A DNA stretch of 64,000 bases, from assembly GCF_035917975.1 (NCBI RefSeq), contig NZ_CP109130.1:1736001-1800000 (forward strand), given 5' to 3'. The translations under genes were made by a program, and so were the position numbers. This DNA comes from Streptosporangium sp. NBC_01756 (lineage in GTDB: Bacteria; Actinomycetota; Actinomycetes; Streptosporangiales; Streptosporangiaceae). The number at the start of each line of letters is the position of its first letter. Position 1 is the stretch's first letter. The notes under the pieces were generated by a model that worked only from the letters and a program-made list of their open reading frames with translations, searched no databases and was not told the DNA's origin. Below are positions 54,746 through 62,453 of the stretch, in pieces.

Positions 54746-55594
54746 CTAGCCCGCGGCTGTGTGCATCGTCAGCTCGGAGCCGTCGCCGGACAGCTCCAGG
54801 GTGACGGTGAGCGCGCCGAGCTCGGAGGTGCGCGACAGGTGCGTGCCGCCACAGGGGATGGCGACCTCGCCGCCGGGCAGGCCGCAGTGCCAGGTTCGGC
54901 GGGCGGTCAGCTCCGGGCCGGGGCTGTCGATCCAGACGGGGGCGTCCGCGGCGACCCACTCCTTGAGCCGGTCGCCGGCCCGCTGGGCGATCTCCGGCAG
55001 TTCCTCGGCCAGTCCCTCGGCGGTGAAGCCCTTGCGCCGCAGGGACTTGCCCAGGCGGTAGACGTCGCGGCTGCCGCCGGGCAGGATCCGGGAGGAGGCG
55101 ATGGCCGTCTGGTCGAAGTCGGGGTGGCCGAGCGCGTCGCGTGGGACCTCCTTGCGCCACCGGCCGGCCAGCGCCGCGTTGAGCGCGAGCGCGGCCAGGT
55201 GGCAGGCGGTGTGCCCGGCCGACAGCGCGTGGCGGACCGCCGCGTCCACCACCAGCTCGACCTCTCGGTCCGGCACCGGCGCGTCGGTGACGTGGACGAC
55301 CAGCCAGCTCCAGCCGGGAGTGCCGCGACGCACCGGGATGTCCTCGCCCAGCTGGACGGCCTCCCCGCCCTCCTCCACCGCCCCGGTGACGCAGTCGACG
55401 ACCGCCAGCCCGCCGATCGTCCCGGTGTCGGCGGGCTGGTCCGGCCAGGTGTGGTCCAGCGGGTGGAACGGAGTCTCGGCCACGATCGTCCCGTGCCGGT
55501 CCCCCACCGGCACGGTCCCCACGACCGCCGACCGTCCCCGAACCTCACCCTCCGGATAGCTGACCAGCGTCGATCCACCGATGTCCATCCCCAC
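54746..55594 (-). CDS. AlaX-like alanyl-tRNA editing protein
   Basis: A 282-aa zinc-dependent trans-editing protein of the AlaRS editing superfamily, which deacylates mischarged Ser- or Gly-tRNA(Ala). Editing-site motifs are HPLDHTWPDQPADTG (aa 44-58), HTACH (His128, His132) and CGGTH (Cys248, His252). The GGQ of the usual PEGGGQ is replaced by WPDQ. It is monocistronic, starts at ATG 55594 and lies between the second and third tRNA-Ala genes. Confidence 0.9.
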   Translation of the reverse strand: MGMDIGGSTLVSYPEGEVRGRSAVVGTVPVGDRHGTIVAETPFHPLDHTWPDQPADTGTIGGLAVVDCVTGAVEEGGEAVQLGEDIPVRRGTPGWSWLVVHVTDAPVPDREVELVVDAAVRHALSAGHTACHLAALALNAALAGRWRKEVPRDALGHPDFDQTAIASSRILPGGSRDVYRLGKSLRRKGFTAEGLAEELPEIAQRAGDRLKEWVAADAPVWIDSPGPELTARRTWHCGLPGGEVAIPCGGTHLSRTSELGALTVTLELSGDGSELTMHTAAG

Positions 55595-55603
55595 ATCATG
55601 CCA

Positions 55604-55642
55604 GTACGGCCTGCGCCGCCCCCGAAGGGGCGCAGGCCGTAC
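55604..55642 (-). terminator. Terminator of the CynX-like MFS gene
   Basis: A 14-bp perfect stem (55604-55617 with 55629-55642) extended by a CCCC/GGGG inner part; no U-tract. Confidence 0.75.
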
Positions 55643-55654
55643 CGGCAGGGAGAG

Positions 55655-56884
55655 TCAGCCGGCGAGGACTCGCTCGTCCTCCAGATAGCGGGAGCGGCCG
55701 GCGTACCAGCCCGTCGCGAACTGCACGCCCACCACGACGAACAGGAGCAGGAACGGCAGCGTCCAGCCGCCGGTCGACTCATGCATCACGCCGACCACCA
55801 GGGGGCCGGCGCCCGCGATGAGGTAACCGGCGCTCTGCCCGAAGGCGGACAGTGCGGCGGTGGCCTCCGGAGTGCGGGTACGCAGGGCCAGCATGGTCAG
55901 CGCGAGCGGGAAGGAGCCCATCCCGACGCCGACCAGCATCGCGAAGACCCACGCCAGATCCGCCGGGGCCAGCCAGAGACCGAGGAAGCCGACCAGGTAG
56001 AAGACCACGAACGCCGCCACCACGGGCCGCTGGTCGGAGAACTTCGAGGCGATCCAGGGCACGACCATCGAGACCGGGATGCCGATCGCGGTGAAGACGC
56101 CCAGCACCAGCCCGGCCTGGCCGGTGGTGTAGCCGCCGTCGATGAGGATCTTGGGCAGGAAGCCGAACATGATGTAGGCGACCATGCTCTGCGTGCCGAA
56201 GTACGCGGCGACCGCCCAGGCGAGCTTGCTCCGGACCAGGGCCCGGGGCCCGAGATCCCTGCTGCCCGTGTCCCGCTCCGGCTCACTGCGCAACAGCGCA
56301 AGCCACGGAATGGCGGCGACAGCGGCCAGCGCCGCCCACACTCCGAGGGCAACATGCCAGTTGCCGTCGGTGGCCCGCTCGATCGGCACGGTCGCGGCGG
56401 CCGCGAGCATCGTGCCCACTGCGAGAGCGGTGGTGTAGACGGTGGTCATGGTCCCGGCCCGGGCCGGGAAGTGGCGCTTGATCAGGGTCGGGATGAGCAC
56501 GTTGCCCACCGCACCTCCGGACAGCGCCAGGGCACTGCTGAACAGGAACACCCCCGCGGAACCCACCATCGCCCGGATCAGCAGGCCCGCGCCGAGAGTG
56601 ATCAGGGCGAACAGCAGCAACCGGTGCTCGCCGACCTTCCTGGCCAGCGTCGGCGTCACCGCACCGACCGAAGCGAAAATGAGAACGGGTAGCGTGGTGA
56701 GAAGCCCGACACCCACCCCCGACATGCCCAGACCGGATCTGATCTGGTCGAGGACCGGCCCCACGCTGGTGACGGCGGTGCGCAGGTTGAGCGCGGCGAG
56801 GACGATGCCCGCCACGAGCAACCAGGCCAGGGAGCCCGTCGTCTTACCGGTGCGGCCCCGCGTCTCCTGGGTTAGCACGGTCAT
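55655..56884 (-). CDS. MFS transporter, CynX/NimT family
   Basis: A 409-aa 12-helix transporter of the CynX/NimT (cyanate, nitroimidazole) group. Characteristic stretches are LAALNLRTAVTSVGPVLDQIRSGLGMSG and IGNVLIPTLIKRHFP-like (GNVLIPTLIKRHFPARAG). The substrate is unknown. ATG 56884 is preceded by GGAGGACTG. A perfect 12-bp inverted repeat lies 26 bp upstream. Confidence 0.9.
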   Translation of the reverse strand: MTVLTQETRGRTGKTTGSLAWLLVAGIVLAALNLRTAVTSVGPVLDQIRSGLGMSGVGVGLLTTLPVLIFASVGAVTPTLARKVGEHRLLLFALITLGAGLLIRAMVGSAGVFLFSSALALSGGAVGNVLIPTLIKRHFPARAGTMTTVYTTALAVGTMLAAAATVPIERATDGNWHVALGVWAALAAVAAIPWLALLRSEPERDTGSRDLGPRALVRSKLAWAVAAYFGTQSMVAYIMFGFLPKILIDGGYTTGQAGLVLGVFTAIGIPVSMVVPWIASKFSDQRPVVAAFVVFYLVGFLGLWLAPADLAWVFAMLVGVGMGSFPLALTMLALRTRTPEATAALSAFGQSAGYLIAGAGPLVVGVMHESTGGWTLPFLLLFVVVGVQFATGWYAGRSRYLEDERVLAG

Positions 56885-56909
56885 AGGGGTGTCAGTCCTC
56901 CTTCAGTCC

Positions 56910-56940
56910 GGTCGCCCAATCGTAGGATGATTGGGCGACC
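56910..56940. promoter_or_regulatory. Operator-like inverted repeat upstream of CynX-like gene
   Basis: GGTCGCCCAATC, a 7-bp spacer, then GATTGGGCGACC: perfect 12-bp arms. The centre (ATCGTAGGATGAT) resembles GntR/FadR-type sites. It may bind a repressor or act as a 5' hairpin. Confidence 0.65.
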
Positions 56941-57002
56941 GCAACTGTAACAGGAGGGCAATGCGGTTCTGTTCCCGCCCTCACGAAGCCCTGACATCAT
57001 GG

Positions 57003-57046
57003 AAGCCGGGCCATGCCTCTCCTTACAGGGCGTGACCCGGCTTTTT
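57003..57046. terminator. Imperfect hairpin with U-tract
   Basis: The stem GCCGGGCCATGCC / GGCGTGACCCGGC (57005-57017 with 57029-57041, one mismatch and one wobble) is followed by TTTTT on the plus strand and by A residues on the other. It lies 19 bp past the SRPBCC stop and could terminate that gene on the minus strand. Confidence 0.5.
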
Positions 57047-57064
57047 CGACGTCAGACGCGGCCG

Positions 57065-57757
57065 TCAGATGAGCGGCCCCGGCGCCGGCGGCGACTCCTC
57101 GCCCGGCCGGCGACCGGCCGGCGGCAGCGGGCCGCTACCGGGCGGCGGCAGCGGGCTCTCCGGCGGATAGTCCCCGCCGACCGTACGCGGGGGCGCCGGC
57201 TCGTCGAGACCGTAGCCGCTCCCCGTCCCGCCGAAGGGACGCTCGGCCCCGCCCAGGCCTCCACCGCCCGAACCCGCGCCCGGGTCGTCCGCACCGCGAT
57301 CCTGCGGACCGGGCACGTCGCCGCGCCAGGCTCCGGTCTCACCGCCGCGCGACTCGATGAACGTCTTGAAACGCTCCAGGTCGCCGCGGATGCGCAGGCG
57401 GACCAACTGCAGCCAGTCCCCGACGGTCTCGACGACGCCCTCGGGCTCGTACTCCAGTTGGAGCGTGACCCGCGTGGTCTCGGGGCCGAGGTGGTGGAAG
57501 GTCACCACTCCGGCCTGGTGCGGCCGGTCGATGGACTTCCAGGCGACCCGCTCGTCCGGGTGCTGCTCGGTGATCTCGGCTTCGAACTCGCGACGGACTC
57601 CGGCGATCTCGGCGACCCAGGCAGTGCGGGTGTCACTCAGTTGCTTGACCGACTCGACGCCTTCCATGAATTCGGGAAAGCTCTCGAACTGGGTCCACTG
57701 GTTGTACACCGTCCGGATCGGGATGTTCACATCGACGGACTGTTCGATGGTGCTCAA
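57065..57757 (-). CDS. SRPBCC (START-like) family protein with Gly/Pro tail
   Basis: A 230-aa protein. Residues 1-145 form a polyketide cyclase/dehydrase-like START domain (VDVNIPIRTVYNQWTQFESF; VAWKSIDRPHQAGVVTFHHL). Residues 150-230 are a Gly/Pro-rich disordered tail (SGGGGLGGAERPFGGTGSG). The start is TTG at 57757: GGAGG lies 7 bases upstream and the domain starts immediately. Function is unknown; such proteins bind hydrophobic ligands. Confidence 0.85.
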   Translation of the reverse strand: MSTIEQSVDVNIPIRTVYNQWTQFESFPEFMEGVESVKQLSDTRTAWVAEIAGVRREFEAEITEQHPDERVAWKSIDRPHQAGVVTFHHLGPETTRVTLQLEYEPEGVVETVGDWLQLVRLRIRGDLERFKTFIESRGGETGAWRGDVPGPQDRGADDPGAGSGGGGLGGAERPFGGTGSGYGLDEPAPPRTVGGDYPPESPLPPPGSGPLPPAGRRPGEESPPAPGPLI

Positions 57758-57820
57758 AACTCTGCCTCCCTCTCTCTGCGGGTTCGGGGAGCAGACCTGC
57801 CCGTGAGCCTCCGGCCCTAA

Positions 57821-58201
57821 CTAGCGACGGCGCAAAAGCCAGTAAAGACCGAGGATCGGCAGCACCAGGGGGATGAACACGTAACCCCTGCCGTAGCCGG
57901 ACCACACGGTGGCGTGCGGGAACGCCCCGGGGTCGACCATGCTCAGGGTGCCGACGACGAGCACCCCGGCCAACTCTATGCCGCAGGCGGTCAGCGCCAG
58001 CCGCCGGTTTCCCCGCGCCAGTGCCACGGTGAGCACGATGTACACCACCGCGGCGAAGGCCGAGAGCGCGTAGGCCAGCGGAGCCTCACCGAACCGCGTC
58101 GCGATCTGCACACCGGCACGCGCACCGGCGGCGAGGGCGAACACTCCGTATATCGCGACCAGTGCCCGTCCCGGCCCGCTGCCGATCGCCGGCTCGCTCA
58201 T
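57821..58201 (-). CDS. Small integral membrane protein
   Basis: A 126-aa protein with four membrane segments (ALVAIYGVFALAAGARAGVQIA; YALSAFAAVVYIVLTVALA; TACGIELAGVLVVGTLSMV; FIPLVLPILGLYWLLRRR). I recognise no function. It is translationally coupled to the upstream small membrane protein by an ATGA overlap. Confidence 0.75.
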   Translation of the reverse strand: MSEPAIGSGPGRALVAIYGVFALAAGARAGVQIATRFGEAPLAYALSAFAAVVYIVLTVALARGNRRLALTACGIELAGVLVVGTLSMVDPGAFPHATVWSGYGRGYVFIPLVLPILGLYWLLRRR

Positions 58202-58560
58202 GCCGCCCCCTGCCAGATCTGCAACAGCCGTCCGACCATGACACAGACCGTGAAGCCCGCCACCGCGATCACGGCCGGTCCCCAGCGGGAGCGTTCGCCG
58301 ACCCCCCAGAAGGCAGCGGCCGGCGGGATCACCAGGGTGCCCGCGAGATAGCCGATGAAGGTCGCCATCTCATCCGGTCGCTCTCCCCGGACCAGCCCGG
58401 CGATCGCGAACCCGGCCTGGACCAGCAGGCCGACCTCCAGAACCCCGAGCACCACGAGGAGGACCGTCCCCATCGGCCTGTTACGGGCGGTGGTCACCAG
58501 GCTGATCGCCACGACCACCAGAGAGAGAACGATCACACCGGTCGCAAGCGGGCCGATCAT
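58198..58560 (-). CDS. Small integral membrane protein (partner)
   Basis: A 120-aa protein with four membrane segments. Its architecture parallels the protein encoded next to it (LATGVIVLSLVVVAISLVTT; VLLVVLGVLEVGLLVQAGFA), so the two may form a heteromeric complex. The start is ATG 58560, with GGTGATG upstream. An adjacent upstream ATG-lacking extension is unsupported. Function is unknown. Confidence 0.7.
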   Translation of the reverse strand: MIGPLATGVIVLSLVVVAISLVTTARNRPMGTVLLVVLGVLEVGLLVQAGFAIAGLVRGERPDEMATFIGYLAGTLVIPPAAAFWGVGERSRWGPAVIAVAGFTVCVMVGRLLQIWQGAA

Positions 58561-58646
58561 TGAGACATCACCGGGACAACGGACATGAGCAGTAGGGTAC
58601 TGCCCACCCACCTCGCCCTCCCTTCCGCGGCACGTAGGCTGAGACC

Positions 58647-59162
58647 GTGGAGAAGATCATGGTCAGCGCCTGCCTGATGGGGAGGAAGGTCCGTTACGAC
58701 GGAGCCGCCAAGACGAGCGGCGACGCACTGCTCGCCACCTGGCGGCAGGAGGGCCGCCTCGTCCCGTTCTGCCCGGAAGTCGAGGGTGGACTGCCCGTCC
58801 CCCGCCCGGCCGCCGAGATCGAGGGCGGCGCCGGCGGCGCGGCCGTGCTCGCCGGGACCGCCCGGGTGCTGGCCGCCGACGGGACCGACGTCACGCGGGC
58901 CTTCCTGTCCGGCGCCTGGGCGGCGCTCGCCACCGCCCAGTCTCTCGGCATCAAGGTGGCGATCCTGAAGGAGGGCAGCCCCTCCTGCGGAAGCCTGACC
59001 GTCTACGACGGCACCTTCGCCGGTCTCCGCCTGCCCGGCAGCGGCGTCACCACCGCGCTGCTCGAATGGCACGGCATCTCGGTGTTCGGCGAGGACCGCA
59101 TCTCCGCCGCCGGGGTACGGCTCCGCGAACTCGAAGGAGATCGGCTTCCTCCCCGGGGCTGA
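58647..59162 (+). CDS. DUF523 family protein
   Basis: A 171-aa DUF523 protein. The family N-terminus is MVSACLMGRKVRYDG, and the conserved PFCPEVEGGLPVPRPAAEI and ILKEGSPSCGSL contain the Cys residues expected of the family. It is probably metal or sulfur related, but the function is not established. The start is GTG 58647. Confidence 0.88.
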   Translation: MEKIMVSACLMGRKVRYDGAAKTSGDALLATWRQEGRLVPFCPEVEGGLPVPRPAAEIEGGAGGAAVLAGTARVLAADGTDVTRAFLSGAWAALATAQSLGIKVAILKEGSPSCGSLTVYDGTFAGLRLPGSGVTTALLEWHGISVFGEDRISAAGVRLRELEGDRLPPRG

Positions 59163-59216
59163 AGCCCCGCGTCCCTCCGGTACGGCGCCGCCGACGGTGC
59201 GGCCCGCTGAAAAAGC

Positions 59217-59250
59217 AAAATCCCGCCCGATCAGAACGATCAGGCGGGAT
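59217..59250 (-). terminator. Terminator of tRNA-Ala copy 3 with U-tract
   Basis: The minus strand reads ATCCCGCCTGATC, a short loop, GATCGGGCGGGAT, then TTTTGCTTTTT. It is homologous to the terminator arm at 52867 and to the orphan repeat at 51763. Confidence 0.8.
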
Positions 59251-59292
59251 CCCGTCAGCCGCTCCCCAACCAGCTCGGGAACGGTCTTGCTG

Positions 59293-59365
59293 TGGAGCTA
59301 TGGGGATTCGAACCCCAGACCTCCTCCATGCCATGGAGGCGCGCTACCAGCTGCGCCATAGCCCC
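59293..59365 (-). tRNA. tRNA-Ala (anticodon GGC), copy 3
   Basis: A 73-nt minus-strand tRNA identical to copies 1 and 2. The flank toward 59217 resembles that of copy 2; the flank on the other side is different. It lies near the histidine phosphatase gene. Confidence 0.97.
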
Positions 59366-59488
59366 TGGTCACCGCTTCGAGTGCTCTCTCTGCGGCGCTC
59401 CGGAAGCATATAGGGACATCGACATGTTCACCTAATCGACGGCCGTACGGCTCGCGCCCGCCATTTCGAGCGCAAGCCGTGCCACCGA

Positions 59489-60121
59489 TCAGTCTTCCGT
59501 GGCCTCGGGACTGTCGTCGCTCTGGACCGGCTCGGGAAGCGTTCCGGCGTTGTGCTCAAGCAGGCGCCAGCCCTTACGCCCCTCCTCCAGCACCGACCAG
59601 GAGCAGTTTCCCAGTCCTCCCAGAGCGGGCCAGAGCTCCTCCGGAAGGCCCATCAGCCTGGCGATGCCGAGCCGGATCGCCGCGCCGTGGGAGACGACCA
59701 CCAGCAGGCCGTCGGAGTCGAGCTCGGCCGCCCAACGGCGGATCGACGTCGACACCCTCTCGGCCACCTCGGCGACCTGCTCGCCGCCCGGAGCCTCCCA
59801 GGAGACGAACTCGCGGGGCCATCCGGCGGAGATCTCCTCACGGGTGAGGCCCTCCCACTCGCCGCCCCCGCGCTCACGCAGGTCCTTGTCCACGGTCACG
59901 TCAAGGCCGGCGACGCGGCCGAGCGCCGAGGCGGTGACCAGTGCCCGCTGCAGGTCGGAAGAGACGATCATGCTGGGGCGGAGCGAGGCGAGCAACGAGG
60001 CGGCACGGGCCGCCTGTGCCACGCCGGTCTCGTCCAGCGGGATGTCGCTGTGGCCCTGGAAACGGTGTTCGACGTTCCACAGGGTCTGGCCATGCCTCAG
60101 GCAGATGACACGGCGACTCAC
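59489..60121 (-). CDS. Histidine phosphatase family protein
   Basis: A 210-aa phosphoglycerate-mutase-like phosphatase. The catalytic motif is ICLRHGQTLWN; the second His is in LVVVSHGAAIRL. The substrate is unknown; neighbours suggest a household role. The GTG at 60121 overlaps the RsfS stop (GTGA). Confidence 0.9.
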   Translation of the reverse strand: MSRRVICLRHGQTLWNVEHRFQGHSDIPLDETGVAQAARAASLLASLRPSMIVSSDLQRALVTASALGRVAGLDVTVDKDLRERGGGEWEGLTREEISAGWPREFVSWEAPGGEQVAEVAERVSTSIRRWAAELDSDGLLVVVSHGAAIRLGIARLMGLPEELWPALGGLGNCSWSVLEEGRKGWRLLEHNAGTLPEPVQSDDSPEATED

Positions 60122-60525
60122 TCAGTTACCGCCTCGCGGGCACGCTGGGCGGCGGCCTGCCGCACGCTGTCAGGCAGGGAGATGGAAGGACAGTCCTTCC
60201 ACAGCCGCTCAAGAGCGTAGAAGGTGCGGTCCTCCTCGTGCTGGACGTGCACGACGATGTCGATGTAGTCCAGGAGGACCCAGCGGCCCTCACGCTCCCC
60301 CTCACGGCGGACGGGCTTGGCGTCGGCCTCGATCCGCAGCCGGTCTTCGATTTCATCGACGATGGCACGGACCTGGCGGTCGTTGGTGGCGGAGCAGAGC
60401 ACGAACGCGTCGGTGATGACGAGCTGCTCGCTCACGTCGTAGGCAAGGATGTCGTCGGCCAGCTTGTCCGCCGCGGCCTCGGCGGCAAGCCTGACGAGCT
60501 GTACGGATCTATCGGTTGCGGTCAC
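60118..60525 (-). CDS. rsfS: Ribosome silencing factor RsfS
   Basis: A 135-aa RsfS/Iojap protein that binds uL14 and blocks joining of ribosomal subunits in nutrient limitation. Family motifs are AAEAAADKLADDILAYDVSEQLVITDAFVLCSA-like (only parts quoted: ADKLADDI, ITDAFVLCSA), PVRREGEREGRWVLLDY, and DIVVHVQHEEDRTFY with ALERLW. Start GTG 60525 fits the family N-terminus (VTATDRSVQL); AGGAGG lies 13 bases upstream, which is a long spacing. The GTG at 60561 is an alternative. Confidence 0.92.
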   Translation of the reverse strand: MTATDRSVQLVRLAAEAAADKLADDILAYDVSEQLVITDAFVLCSATNDRQVRAIVDEIEDRLRIEADAKPVRREGEREGRWVLLDYIDIVVHVQHEEDRTFYALERLWKDCPSISLPDSVRQAAAQRAREAVTE

Positions 60526-60580
60526 GGTGTCGGTTAGTCCTCCTGTAGTCGGCGCTGTCACCTATCAGAATGCCCGTTCG

Positions 60581-60601
60581 GGCACCTCTTGAAGAGGTGC
60601 C
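60581..60601. promoter_or_regulatory. Hairpin in nadD-rsfS gap
   Basis: GGCACCTCT-TGA-AGAGGTGCC, a perfect 9-bp stem, overlaps an alternative TGCCCG-TTC-GGGCA hairpin at 60571-60584. A GTATAGGTATAC element lies at 60602-60613. It may terminate nadD or attenuate rsfS. Confidence 0.5.
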
Positions 60602-60666
60602 GTATAGGTATACAACGCCTGTCGTGTGCCACCCGATTCCATGCCGCAGACGGATCAGCGACCCGA

Positions 60667-61287
60667 TCAGGGGCTCACGGAGCGGTAAAGACCGCGCTTG
60701 TTGATGTACTGAACGATACCGTCAGGCACTAGATACCAGATCGGCCGTCCGGTGACCACCCGCTCCCGGCATTCCGAGGACGAAATGGACAGTGCCGGGA
60801 TCTCCACCAGGCTGACCCTGCCCTCCGGCAGTCCCGGATCGTGCAGATGGTGTCCGGGCCGGGTGGCGCCGACGAAATGGGCGATGGTGAACAGTTCGTC
60901 GACGTCGCGCCAGCTCAGAATCTGGGCGAGGGCGTCGGCTCCGGTGATGAAGTACAACTCGACGTCCGGGCCCCAGGCCGTGGCGATGTCGCGCAGGGTG
61001 TCGATGGTGAAGGTCGGACCCGGACGGTCGATGTCCACCCGGCTGACCGAGAAGCGCGGGTTGGAGGCGGTCGCGATGACCGTCATCAGATAGCGGTCCT
61101 CGGGCGCGGACACCGTCTTGTCGGCCTTCTGCCACGGGCGCCCGGTCGGTACGAAGACCACCTCGTCAAGGTCGAAGTGATGGGCGACCTCGCTGGCGGC
61201 GACCAGGTGCCCGTGGTGGATCGGGTCGAAAGTGCCGCCCATGACGCCCAGTCGTCGCTTCCCATGACCGGTAGGCGCGTTCATCAT
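60667..61287 (-). CDS. nadD: Nicotinate-nucleotide adenylyltransferase
   Basis: A 206-aa NadD, which forms deamido-NAD from nicotinate mononucleotide and ATP. The nucleotidyltransferase motif is [11 protein letters not shown] (17-27), the C-terminal ISSSECRER motif is near 175, and PTGRPWQK lies in the middle. The start at ATG 61287 is uncertain, since no clear ribosome binding site is seen; the ATG at 61284 or a GTG at 61290 is possible. It is upstream of rsfS as in many actinobacteria. Confidence 0.94.
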   Translation of the reverse strand: MMNAPTGHGKRRLGVMGGTFDPIHHGHLVAASEVAHHFDLDEVVFVPTGRPWQKADKTVSAPEDRYLMTVIATASNPRFSVSRVDIDRPGPTFTIDTLRDIATAWGPDVELYFITGADALAQILSWRDVDELFTIAHFVGATRPGHHLHDPGLPEGRVSLVEIPALSISSSECRERVVTGRPIWYLVPDGIVQYINKRGLYRSVSP

Positions 61288-61372
61288 CACGAAAGGACCA
61301 TACGCGTAAGCCGCGCGGGGGTTTTGGCCACCCCCCGCGCGTGCCCGACAGACCCGACGTAGCATGCCGGTC

Positions 61373-62389
61373 ATGACCACCACCCCGGATCGCAACCGCG
61401 TGCAGCTTCCCGGAATCAGCTCACGCGCCTACGAACATCCCACTGACCGGTCCGCGCTGGTCGCCCTGCGCTCGCTCAGCGGATTCGACACGGTGCTCAA
61501 GCAGATGTCCGGACTGATCAGCGAGCGCCGTCTGCGCCTGATCTATCTCGCCTCGGCCGTACGCACCAGCGACACCCAGTTCCGCGTCCTGCACGACATG
61601 GGCCGCGACGCCGCCTACACACTCGATCTCCACCGTATTCCGGAGATCTACGTCCAGCAGAACCCGCTGGCCCAGGCGAAGGCGATCGGCTTCGACGACC
61701 CGTTCATCGTCGTCTCCACCGGCCTGCTCGACCTGATGGACTCAGAGGAGCAGCGTTTCGTCATCGGGCACGAGACCGCGCACATCCTCTCCGGCCACGC
61801 CGTCTACCGCACCATGCTGGACATCCTCACCCGCCTGGCCACCCGGGTGGCCTGGATCCCGCTCGGCTACATCGGCCTGCGCGCGATCGTCGCCGGTCTG
61901 GAGGAGTGGCATCGCAAGTCCGAGCTCTCCGCCGACCGCGGTGGCCTGCTCTGCGGCCAGGACCCCGATGCCGCCCTGCGGGCGCTGATGAAGCTCGCCG
62001 GGGGGTCGCGCCTGCATGAGATGAACATCGAGGCCTTCCTCGACCAGGCGCGGGAGTACGACACGGCGGGCGACGTCCGCGACGGCCTGCTCAAGGTTCT
62101 CAACCTGCTCGGCACCACCCATCCGTTCGCGGTCTCCCGGGTGGCCGAGCTGGACAAGTGGCGGCGCAGCGGCGAGTACGACACGATCATCGGTGGCGCC
62201 TATCCCCACCGCGCCGACGACGCGAACGCCAAGATCTCCGAAGAGGTCCGAGCCGCCGCCAGTTCCTACCGCGAGTCCTGGTCACAGTCCCAGGACCCCT
62301 TCATCGGCGTCCTGCGCGACGTGGCCGAGGGTGCGGTCAACGCCGGAGAGCGCATCTTCAACCGCTTCTCCCGCCGTGACGGCAACTAG
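61373..62389 (+). CDS. M48 family metallopeptidase
   Basis: A 338-aa zinc peptidase. HETAH (His133, Glu134, His137) is followed by SELSADRGG, with the third ligand Glu184 and the conserved Asp188. Unlike HtpX it lacks N-terminal membrane helices; only one central hydrophobic stretch ([15 protein letters not shown]) is seen, so it may be cytosolic or peripherally attached. No clear ribosome binding site is seen before ATG 61373, so a leaderless transcript is possible. It is divergent from nadD. Confidence 0.9.
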   Translation: MTTTPDRNRVQLPGISSRAYEHPTDRSALVALRSLSGFDTVLKQMSGLISERRLRLIYLASAVRTSDTQFRVLHDMGRDAAYTLDLHRIPEIYVQQNPLAQAKAIGFDDPFIVVSTGLLDLMDSEEQRFVIGHETAHILSGHAVYRTMLDILTRLATRVAWIPLGYIGLRAIVAGLEEWHRKSELSADRGGLLCGQDPDAALRALMKLAGGSRLHEMNIEAFLDQAREYDTAGDVRDGLLKVLNLLGTTHPFAVSRVAELDKWRRSGEYDTIIGGAYPHRADDANAKISEEVRAAASSYRESWSQSQDPFIGVLRDVAEGAVNAGERIFNRFSRRDGN

Positions 62390-62402
62390 ACGCAACCCAC
62401 GA

Positions 62403-62433
62403 AAAGGTCCAGAAGGCCATCTTCTGGACCTTT
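62403..62433. terminator. Bidirectional terminator
   Basis: A 13-bp perfect stem (62403-62415 with 62421-62433), A-rich on one side and TTTC on the other, between the convergent M48 and kinase genes. Confidence 0.85.
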
Positions 62434-62453
62434 CTGGCGACAGGCCGGCAGCC

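Noticed and set aside
53660..56692. Plus-strand 1010-codon frame
   Set aside because: Antisense to MFS, AlaX and CynX-like genes; Arg/Gly/His/Asp-rich shadow composition and no domain.
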